Source: Algisphaera agarilytica
GTDB taxonomy: Bacteria > Planctomycetota > Phycisphaerae > Phycisphaerales > Phycisphaeraceae
DNA length: 64,000 nucleotides
Reading direction: 5' to 3'
Assembly (NCBI RefSeq): GCF_014207595.1
Contig: NZ_JACHGY010000001.1
Span: forward strand, 2,734,836-2,798,835
Part shown: piece by piece, positions 34,679-41,475 of the stretch
Layout of the letters: the number at the start of each line of letters is the position of its first letter
Position numbering within the stretch: the first letter of the stretch is position 1
The notes under the pieces: generated by a model
Databases searched by the model: none
What the model saw: the letters and a program-made list of their open reading frames with translations, nothing else
Told to the model about the DNA's origin: nothing
Translations under genes and position numbers: made by a program

Positions 34679-35806
34679 TCATGGATTAGGCTCAGCCCGA
34701 TCGAGCGGCGTTTTGAGCCTGGGTGAGACCGGCCGAGACGGGGCGTAACGCTCATCGTAGGCCGCGAACATCGCGTCGCGTTTCTCCGGCGAAAGTGGGA
34801 TGTTGTCAAAGAAATGCTCGCGGTGCTCTGCCGGGTTTTCTGAGGCGATAGAGATCAGGTGGTACAGACCCAGTCGCTCCACGGGCGATTGCCCATCGAT
34901 CTCCGGCAGCAAGCCGTGGAAGGACTCGGTGAGGTGCTCCCACGAGGCAAGACGGAAATCGATCGAACCGGGTTGTAAGCGCAGGTCGTGCTCGAAATCT
35001 CTGAGCGTACCCTCATGGAACTCAGACATGACGAGGTAGATGGCACCCAGGCGCGTCGCCTGGATTTCGTTGAGCGGCGGGTGGGGGTACTCGCCCCTGA
35101 AACGATCCGCCCGCCCCTCCTCGGCGTCGTAGCTGAGCCCTTTGACAAATGCCTCAGAACTGCCCGGGGCGAGCTGGTCCATCGCTTCGAGGCCGAGCAG
35201 ATCAACGGTATAAGCGCCGTTCGCGCTGGTCTGTACCGGGCCAACCCACAAGGGAGCTTCGGAGCTCACCTCCAAGGCATCGAAAAATCCGAGGGTCCAG
35301 ATGCCATTGATCGCGTTCGCGTCGTAGATGACGTTTTGGATCAACATGCGGTAGGGGGCCAGGGTGGTTTGCATGGCGTGGTTCTGCCCGGTTTCGGGGT
35401 GAACCGCGTAGGCACGGAGCTTCACGATCCATTCGTGATTGAATTCATGGATGCCCGATCTACTCAAGCCGCGGGTGACCGCGGGGTACAGCACGCGTTT
35501 CCGTGCTTCGACGTGGGCGAAGTCGGCCGCGTAACGCTGGATAAAGAAAACACCGACCCATTGTCCCAGGTCGTAAGACTCCACGATATACACGGCTCGT
35601 TCGGCGGTGGCGGCGAAATCAGGTTCGTGTACAACCGGGGGCTGGGGGAAGCTCACCTTGAAGCCCGCGGTGGTGCCGACGACGTCGTTGCCCTCGATTT
35701 GAGCCGGAAGCATTTTGTGGTTGGGGATCAGCTGTGACGCGACAGGAGCGGTTGTCCCCAGGCAGAAACTCAACACGATGAAGCAATACACACCGGAAAA
35801 ACGCAT
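34679..35806 (-). CDS. Secreted protein of unknown function
   Basis: 375 residues from ATG 35806, preceded by GGAG at 9 nt; an upstream ATG at 35821 is possible. A signal peptide is clear (MRFSGVYCFIVLSFCLGTTAPVAS). The mature region has no recognised domain. It shows alternating beta strands in the first half (YIVESYDLGQWVGVFFIQRY) and helices with acidic loops in the second. Single cysteines only, so no disulfide pattern. It is probably periplasmic. The gene is convergent with the methyltransferase. Confidence 0.7.
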   Translation of the reverse strand: MRFSGVYCFIVLSFCLGTTAPVASQLIPNHKMLPAQIEGNDVVGTTAGFKVSFPQPPVVHEPDFAATAERAVYIVESYDLGQWVGVFFIQRYAADFAHVEARKRVLYPAVTRGLSRSGIHEFNHEWIVKLRAYAVHPETGQNHAMQTTLAPYRMLIQNVIYDANAINGIWTLGFFDALEVSSEAPLWVGPVQTSANGAYTVDLLGLEAMDQLAPGSSEAFVKGLSYDAEEGRADRFRGEYPHPPLNEIQATRLGAIYLVMSEFHEGTLRDFEHDLRLQPGSIDFRLASWEHLTESFHGLLPEIDGQSPVERLGLYHLISIASENPAEHREHFFDNIPLSPEKRDAMFAAYDERYAPSRPVSPRLKTPLDRAEPNP

Positions 35807-35842
35807 GACGGAGAACTCCATGATTTGAGACGTGTTCCTTAG

Positions 35843-35848
35843 ATTGTA
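35843..35848 (-). promoter_or_regulatory. Candidate -10 TACAAT for the secreted protein gene
   Basis: TACAAT on the minus strand would start transcription near 35836, giving a leader of about 30 nt with GGAG before ATG 35806. No clear -35. Confidence 0.4.
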
Positions 35849-35892
35849 GCCGATGGACGTCCCCGCCTACAGGCGATACGCTGACCGGTTCC

Positions 35893-37173
35893 ATGCCCAA
35901 GATTCAATCCCCCAAAGGCACCCGCGACTTCTACCCCGCCGAGATGGCGTGGCACCAACATCTCATGGAGATGTGGCGGCGCGTCTCGATCCGCAACGGC
36001 TTCGAGCAGGTCGACGGCCCGATCTTCGAGACCCTGGACCTCTACAAGGTGAAGTCCGGCGAGGGCATCGTCAGTGAACTCTTCAGCTTCCGCCGCGAAA
36101 ACGGCAAGACCGACTTTGCGATCCGCCCGGAGTTCACGCCGACGCTGGCGCGGATGGTCGCGCAGCAGGCCAACAGTTTGCCCAAGCCGATCAAGTGGTT
36201 CTGCACGCCGAACTTTTGCCGGGCCGAGCGTCCGCAGCGGGGACGGCTGCGCGAGTTCTGGCAGTGGAACGTGGACCTCTTGGGCCTCGACTCGCCCGCG
36301 GCGGACGCGGAGGTGATCTTTACGCTCGTGGACTTCCTCGCGGAATGCGGCCTCACGAAAGAACAGGTCAAGGTCAAGATCAGCCACCGCGACGTGGTCA
36401 GCGAGATCCTGGGCAAGCTCGGCGTCCCGGCCGACAAGCGGGTGGATGCGTTCAACCTGCTCGACGCGCGGGACAAGATGTCGCCCGAGGACTTCACCGA
36501 AGCCGCGGGCAACCTCGGCATGGACCCGTCGAAGGTGCAGCGCTTCGAGGAAGTCTGCCGACGCAAGTACCCGGCGGGCGATTTGGATCACCTGGCCCGC
36601 AGCCTCGCCATGGACCAGGCTCCCGCGGATCTGGCAGCACTTGACGAACAACTCGCCGCGTTCGGCATCGCCGAATGGTGCGAGTATGACCTGGGCATCG
36701 TGCGCGGCCTGGCGTACTACACCGGCACCGTCTTCGAGGTCCACGAGACCACCGGCGTCGAGCGTGCCGTCGCGGGCGGCGGCCGATACGACAAGCTCAT
36801 CGAGCTCTTCGACGGCCCACCCACGCCCGCCATCGGCTTCGGCATGGGCGACGTCGTGCTCACCAATCTGCTGCACGACAAGGGCCTGATCCCCGATAAC
36901 GTCATGCCCCGGCCCGACGCGTTCGTCTTCGCCGCGTCGGACGACGCATCGGCCAAGGTGTCGGGCATCACCGCCCAACTCCGCCGGGCGGGTTTACACG
37001 CGCGGATGAGCTACAAGACCACCCGCAACGTCGGCAAGCTCCTAAAGGACGCCCAAAAAGCCCGCGCCCGCTTCGCGGTGATCGTGGGCGACGGGATCGA
37101 GCTGAAGAATCTGGAGACCGGGGAGCAGTCGGCGGTCGAGCTCGGCGAACTGACGCAACGTCTCGGCGGTTGA
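35893..37173 (+). CDS. hisS: Histidyl-tRNA synthetase
   Basis: 426 residues, a class II synthetase that charges tRNA-His. Motif 1 lies near KIQSPKGTRDFYP; motif 2 is CRAERPQRGRLREFWQWN; the histidine-binding GIVRGLAYYTGTVFEV and the GGGRYDKLIELF segment are present; motif 3 has AIGFGMGDV. A C-terminal anticodon-binding domain (about residues 330-426) follows, with LRRAGLHARMSYKTTRNVGK. Complete and uninterrupted. Confidence 0.95.
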   Translation: MPKIQSPKGTRDFYPAEMAWHQHLMEMWRRVSIRNGFEQVDGPIFETLDLYKVKSGEGIVSELFSFRRENGKTDFAIRPEFTPTLARMVAQQANSLPKPIKWFCTPNFCRAERPQRGRLREFWQWNVDLLGLDSPAADAEVIFTLVDFLAECGLTKEQVKVKISHRDVVSEILGKLGVPADKRVDAFNLLDARDKMSPEDFTEAAGNLGMDPSKVQRFEEVCRRKYPAGDLDHLARSLAMDQAPADLAALDEQLAAFGIAEWCEYDLGIVRGLAYYTGTVFEVHETTGVERAVAGGGRYDKLIELFDGPPTPAIGFGMGDVVLTNLLHDKGLIPDNVMPRPDAFVFAASDDASAKVSGITAQLRRAGLHARMSYKTTRNVGKLLKDAQKARARFAVIVGDGIELKNLETGEQSAVELGELTQRLGG

Positions 37174-37191
37174 TGAGTCACGCTCATGTTC

Positions 37192-37959
37192 TCATTCAAT
37201 TTCCGCGGACACATGTGAGCGGCGTCGCCCCCGAAGCCCGATCAGAATTCCGCCCGCCGAGATCAGCATCAGGCTGCCGGGTTCCGGGACGACTTGGCCG
37301 ACCACGCTGAACTCCAGCTCGCCGAAGTTGATGTCCGGGTCGCTGCTCGCTCGGTTCTGGGTGAGCCCGAAGATGTTGTAGCTTCCGGGGCCGACGACGG
37401 TGTCGAACATGAACGTGTCTTGGTTGCCCGCGAAAAGATTCGCGGGGTTGACGGTCAGGCCGAAGGCTTCGAAGAGGATGTCGTCGGTGTCGGTGAGCCC
37501 GTCGGTCTCCCATCGGCCGATGATCGAGACTTCGGTGGCTTGGTCGAGTTGTAGGGTGACATCGAACCGCGATTCGCCCTCGGCATCCCCGCCGGTCATC
37601 GACGATCGGCCCTGTGACGGGTCGTTCACCACGGCCGAGCTGCTGAGCAGGCCCCGGATCGCAAACCCGCCGGGGTCGATCTGGATCAGCGAGTTCTGCG
37701 CCGCCCGGCCGATCACGATGCCATCGCCGATGGCGGCGTTGAGGTCCTGATCGAGCATCTGATTGAAGTCGGCCCCGTCGGCGAGGGGTGATTCGGAGAT
37801 AAAGAAACCCGACCCGCCGCCGGTCTCGCTGATCGAGCCCGTGACCATAATTTCTCGGCTGTCGTTGGTGAGGGTGATTGCGGCGGAGGCCGAGGGAGCC
37901 GTAAGGTGGGGCAACACGGCTGCCACAGCGATCGGGAGGAGCTTTGAGGTGTGACGCAT
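37192..37959 (-). CDS. PEP-CTERM sorted secreted protein
   Basis: 255 residues. An N-terminal signal peptide (SKLLPIAVAAVLPHLTAPSASA) precedes a beta-rich mature domain and a C-terminal sorting signal: VPEPGSLMLI, a short hydrophobic stretch and the basic tail GLRGRRR. PEP-CTERM proteins are processed by exosortase, and their genes accompany exopolysaccharide loci, as here. AAGGA lies 8 nt before the ATG. Function unknown. It is convergent with hisS with only 18 nt between the stops. Confidence 0.87.
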   Translation of the reverse strand: MRHTSKLLPIAVAAVLPHLTAPSASAAITLTNDSREIMVTGSISETGGGSGFFISESPLADGADFNQMLDQDLNAAIGDGIVIGRAAQNSLIQIDPGGFAIRGLLSSSAVVNDPSQGRSSMTGGDAEGESRFDVTLQLDQATEVSIIGRWETDGLTDTDDILFEAFGLTVNPANLFAGNQDTFMFDTVVGPGSYNIFGLTQNRASSDPDINFGELEFSVVGQVVPEPGSLMLISAGGILIGLRGRRRSHVSAEIE

Positions 37960-38102
37960 GATTTGAATCCTTGTGGGGGTGTGGGTTCACTTTGGATTCG
38001 CCGTCACGGGCCGAACTCTGCGCCGGGGGTGGATTTTCGGTTTCACGCGGGGGGGCGGGTCGAAACTGGAGGGAGTGCCGTGGTGTACCATGGCCGCGCG
38101 AC

Positions 38103-38147
38103 AGCTTCGCAGCCGCGGGCTTTATGAAAGCCCGCCGATGCGGAGCT
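38103..38147. repeat. Palindrome upstream of the RAYT-like gene
   Basis: Two 21-nt arms (AGCTTCGCA...GCGGGCTTT and its inverse) pair at 18 of 21 positions around a 3-nt loop ATG. A single arm with 19 of 21 matches recurs at 38729-38749 at the other end of the gene. Confidence 0.8.
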
Positions 38148-38169
38148 TCGGTGGGGCTTCAAACCTTGA

Positions 38170-38175
38170 TAAACT
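38170..38175 (+). promoter_or_regulatory. Candidate -10 TAAACT for the RAYT-like gene (leaderless)
   Basis: TAAACT ends 6 nt before the ATG. The -35 position (TTCGGT, 17 bp away) falls in the edge of the upstream palindrome. Confidence 0.4.
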
Positions 38176-38181
38176 TGAAGC

Positions 38182-38772
38182 ATGCCACTTCCGGGTAAAG
38201 CATGGTTTCATGTCACAATCGGCACGTACGCCTCCTGGTTGCCGGGAGACACGCGTGGCTTCCGTACGCGCCATCACCGCATCCATTCGTCAGGCGATCA
38301 CCGCCATCCGCCGCCTCAGGAAGAACATGCGGGGCTGCGTCGACGACACGCGGATCGTCAGGCAACGGTTATCCCGTCACACCTTCGGGAAACGGTGGGG
38401 CGGACCTTTGTGGATCACCTGCGTCGATTGAATCACCGGCTGCTGGTCATTTCAGTCAGCGGGATGCATGCCCACTTGCTGGTGGAGTTGCCCAAAGCGT
38501 TCGGCACGGCAGACCACGAGATCGGGCGGTGCAAGCAGGCGGTGGCGTTGCGTGTACGCGGACAAATCGACCAGAAGCTGTGGGCGAAGGGTTGTGGGGT
38601 GAAGCCGATTAGGGACGCGGGCCATCAACGCAATACGTTGGCGTATATCGAGCGGCATGGTCATGAAGGGGCTTGGGTGTGGTCGTTTCGGGGTGCGGTG
38701 GATCAGGACGGGGGAGGGGCCGCGCCGGAGCTTCGCACCGGCGGGCTTTCGGTTGGTGAAGGAGGTGCTTGA
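38182..38772 (+). CDS. Y1/REP-associated (RAYT-like) transposase
   Basis: 196 residues of the Y1_Tnp (Transposase_17-like) family. The HUH metal-binding motif is HAH at residues 96-98 in SGMHAHLLVELP. An N-terminal segment FHVTIGTYASWLPGDTRGF is typical. The catalytic tyrosine is not obvious in the usual helix (IGRCKQAVALRVRG has none); Tyr155 in TLAYIERHG is the only candidate nearby, so activity is uncertain. Palindromes flank the gene, and the downstream arm encodes the protein's last residues (about 183-189). It ends 3 nt before the HYExAFE gene. Confidence 0.78.
   Translation: MPLPGKAWFHVTIGTYASWLPGDTRGFRTRHHRIHSSGDHRHPPPQEEHAGLRRRHADRQATVIPSHLRETVGRTFVDHLRRLNHRLLVISVSGMHAHLLVELPKAFGTADHEIGRCKQAVALRVRGQIDQKLWAKGCGVKPIRDAGHQRNTLAYIERHGHEGAWVWSFRGAVDQDGGGAAPELRTGGLSVGEGGA
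38729..38749. repeat. Palindrome half-copy at the end of the RAYT-like gene
   Basis: It matches the left arm at 38103-38123 at 19 of 21 positions, in the same orientation. It lies inside the coding end of the transposase gene. Confidence 0.75.
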
Positions 38773-38775
38773 GTT

Positions 38776-39294
38776 ATGGCTCAACGCCGATTCCACTACG
38801 AGCAGGCCTTCGAACACTACCTCCGGGCGAACGGGATCGCTTATGTCGCTGTGGACGAAGCCAAGCGCGCGTTGCACGGCAAGGACGGCATCGCGGGGGC
38901 GAAGAAGCTCAAGAGCTTCGACTTTGTGGTCTATTCCGAGTCGGATAGCAACCTGCTGATCGACGTGAAGGGACGCAAGCACTCGGGCAAGACCGGCAAG
39001 TCGCTACAGAACTGGGTGACACGCGATGACGTGTCGTGCATGAAGACGTGGTCGGGGATTTTTGGCGATGGATTCGAGCCCGCGTTCGCGTTTCTGTTTT
39101 GGTGCGATGCGCAGCCGCCCGATGCGCTATTCCTCGAGGTGTTTGAGTACAATGAGAAGTGGTATGCCGTGCTCGCGGTCCGGCTGAGCGATTATGAGAA
39201 GCACATGCGGGATCGCTCGGCCAAGTGGGACACGGTCAGCCTGCCCGCAGCGGCGTTCAATGAGGTGTCGGTCCAACTCAAGTCACTGCTGTAG
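38776..39294 (+). CDS. HYExAFE-family protein, nuclease-like
   Basis: 172 residues beginning MAQRRFHYEQAFEHYL, which holds the HYExAFE signature of a planctomycete protein family. FDFVVYSESDSNLLIDVKGRK has the D...DVKGRK arrangement of PD-(D/E)XK nuclease folds, so a Holliday-junction resolvase or restriction-like fold is inferred, not shown. AAGGAGG lies 10 nt before the ATG. It follows the RAYT-like gene by 3 nt, so the two may be co-transcribed. Confidence 0.72.
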   Translation: MAQRRFHYEQAFEHYLRANGIAYVAVDEAKRALHGKDGIAGAKKLKSFDFVVYSESDSNLLIDVKGRKHSGKTGKSLQNWVTRDDVSCMKTWSGIFGDGFEPAFAFLFWCDAQPPDALFLEVFEYNEKWYAVLAVRLSDYEKHMRDRSAKWDTVSLPAAAFNEVSVQLKSLL

Positions 39295-39299
39295 CCGTG

Positions 39300-40085
39300 C
39301 TATCCGCGTTGGCAGAGCTCGTTGTTGGTCAGCAGCTCGGCTTGATCGGCGGCGTCACGGATCTGGGCGAGCACCGATTCGAGCGTGTCCCACTGATCAA
39401 ACTCTTCGAGTTCCCAGCTGTGGCCCCAGAGGTGGAACACCCCGCCGTGGGTCAGGACGTGTTGGAGCAGGGCGCGGGCTTGCCGGGCCCAGTCTTGCCC
39501 GGCGGCGCGGCCGAGCTTGAGGTAGAGCAGCCCGTTGCTCAGCGCCCGGCGTTTGAGCAGGTTGCGGGCGATGCTCGAGGGCGACTGCGGCTGGGCCTGC
39601 AGCGTGGTGGGCATCTCGGTGAACGGGGCGTTGCCGCGCGGGCGCGGCGGGGCGGTGGACCACATCTCGACCGTGCGGTAGCTGGTGTAACCCGCCTCGC
39701 GGATCATCTCGACGTGCTGGGGTTTGAACCGGCCCTGGGGGAGGCAGAACATCGGGCAGTCGCGCCCGGTGGCGTCGGCGATGTACTTGCGTGAGTCGGC
39801 GATCTCGCTACGGGCGACGTCGTCAGGCACCGTGGTGACCACGGTGTGGTTCATCGTGTGGGCACCGACCTCAAAGCCGCGGTCGGCCAGTTGCCGGAGC
39901 TGATCCGCACTCAACACCGGCTTGCCGAGCAGGCGGTCGACGCGAGGGATGTAGAACGTCGCGGGGATGCGGTAGGTTTCGAGCAGGTCCGCTAGCCGCA
40001 GGTCTTCGAGGTGGCCGTCGTCCCAGCTCGTGGTGATGACGGCGCGTTTGGCGGAGGGGTTGGAGGCGGGCTCAACCCTCATCAT
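39300..40085 (-). CDS. Polysaccharide deacetylase (NodB-like)
   Basis: About 261 residues. A NodB homology domain with TTSWDDGH (metal Asp and catalytic Asp), the metal-binding GAHTMNH (H-x3-H) and a downstream CLPQGRF. Such enzymes remove N-acetyl groups from polysaccharides; none of the signals of an exported protein is present, so a cytosolic or loosely membrane-associated action is possible. It overlaps the end of the ligase/polymerase gene and is the last gene of the exopolysaccharide operon. GTG at 40094 is an alternative start. Confidence 0.85.
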   Translation of the reverse strand: MMRVEPASNPSAKRAVITTSWDDGHLEDLRLADLLETYRIPATFYIPRVDRLLGKPVLSADQLRQLADRGFEVGAHTMNHTVVTTVPDDVARSEIADSRKYIADATGRDCPMFCLPQGRFKPQHVEMIREAGYTSYRTVEMWSTAPPRPRGNAPFTEMPTTLQAQPQSPSSIARNLLKRRALSNGLLYLKLGRAAGQDWARQARALLQHVLTHGGVFHLWGHSWELEEFDQWDTLESVLAQIRDAADQAELLTNNELCQRG

Positions 40086-41475
40086 GGGCCTCACGCGGGG
40101 TGGCGTGCGGGACGTGCATGACCTCGGGGTGGTGGCGGAAGACCCAGACCGAGGCCACGCCTAACCCGGTGATCGCCCAGAACCACACGCCGCCCATCGG
40201 CCCTTCGAAGTACACATCCACCGACGCGTTGAACGTCAACGCGGTCCAGTACGCGACCAGCAGCACAAAGAACATCGCCCAGTTGTTCTCCCTTCGCTGG
40301 CGGGCCTGGAGGTAGGCGCTGAGCATCATCCAGCACCAGGCGATCATGATCCCGCACCAGATGACAAAGCCCGGGACGCCGGTTCTGGCCAACACGTTGA
40401 GGTGGCCGTTGTGCGGGCTGCGGAGTGATTCGGTGTCGAGCCAGACCTGGAACCCGTCGTCGTTGGCGAGGTTGACGCCGAAGCCCTTGCCGGTCCAGAA
40501 GTATTCGCCGAAGAAGGTGTAGTCGTAGATCTTGTCCCACCAGTCGAGCCGCCAGGTCTTGGTGTCGTCGAGGTCGCCCGCGGCGTCGCCGGTATCGACG
40601 ACGGTGACCACGTTGAGCAGGAGCTGCTGGGCGGAGAACTCGCGCTCGCGTCCGGGGACCTTGATGCTCAGGTCGCTGACCGCGGCGAGGGTGACGACGA
40701 TGGTCATGACCACGACCAAGCGTGTGGCCCAGGCGCTCTTGGGCCGCATGAGAAACGCGATGCCGTAGGCCAGCGCGAAGGCGACCAATCCGCCCCGGCT
40801 GATCGCCCCGGTCACGCCCAGCAGCAGGCACAACAGCCCCATCCACATCAGCGACTTGCCGCGGAAGAGCCCGAGGATCGACAACGCCGCGATCCCGCCC
40901 AGGTGCACCGGCATGTCGCCGGGCTTGAGCATGATGATGCCGACCTGCGAGGCCCAAGGCCAGCTCGGCATGTTGTCGCCCAGGACCTGGTCGGCCAGCC
41001 ACAGCGGCGGCATCGCCACGAGAAACACCTTGGCGAACACCTGGTACTTGCTCAGCAGCCAGGGCAGCAGCTTGGGCTGCGACATCACCACCGCCGCGGC
41101 CATCAACGCTGTGGTCATGTAGCCCAGCAGCATGAAGTCGCGGATCGCGTCGAGCTTCCATTGGCCGAGGTACGGCACCGTCCGCATCAGCCCCCAGCCC
41201 AGCAGCAACACGATCATGATCGAGATCGGCTGCGACAATGTCTCCCGCCAACGCGGCTGGATCAGGAAGGTCAACGCGCCCAAGGCCAGCGTGATCTCGG
41301 AGATAAACAGCGGGGGCAGGCCGATGTAGGCGAACCCCTTGCCGCCGATGGCCAGGCCCGAGAGCAGGATGCCGAACATGGCGAACCACCGCGCGCTCAG
41401 CCGCTGCGTGGTGGCTGGGGTCAGCACCGGCAGGGGACGCGTATTCGTGGTGGAGGTCGTGGACGGCATGGTCAT
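40072..41475 (-). CDS. O-antigen ligase/polymerase-type (Wzy-like) membrane protein
   Basis: 467 residues with ten to twelve membrane helices and a large periplasmic loop bearing the Wzy_C signature SPHNGHLNVLARTGVPGF. It polymerises repeat units of the exopolysaccharide (Wzy role) or ligates the chain; the locus, with flippase and Wzz, favours polymerisation. The ATG overlaps the stop of the flippase-GT2 gene in ATGA, so translation is coupled. A first helix begins after a 25-residue Thr/Pro-rich cytosolic tail. Confidence 0.85.
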   Translation of the reverse strand: MTMPSTTSTTNTRPLPVLTPATTQRLSARWFAMFGILLSGLAIGGKGFAYIGLPPLFISEITLALGALTFLIQPRWRETLSQPISIMIVLLLGWGLMRTVPYLGQWKLDAIRDFMLLGYMTTALMAAAVVMSQPKLLPWLLSKYQVFAKVFLVAMPPLWLADQVLGDNMPSWPWASQVGIIMLKPGDMPVHLGGIAALSILGLFRGKSLMWMGLLCLLLGVTGAISRGGLVAFALAYGIAFLMRPKSAWATRLVVVMTIVVTLAAVSDLSIKVPGREREFSAQQLLLNVVTVVDTGDAAGDLDDTKTWRLDWWDKIYDYTFFGEYFWTGKGFGVNLANDDGFQVWLDTESLRSPHNGHLNVLARTGVPGFVIWCGIMIAWCWMMLSAYLQARQRRENNWAMFFVLLVAYWTALTFNASVDVYFEGPMGGVWFWAITGLGVASVWVFRHHPEVMHVPHATPREAHDEG

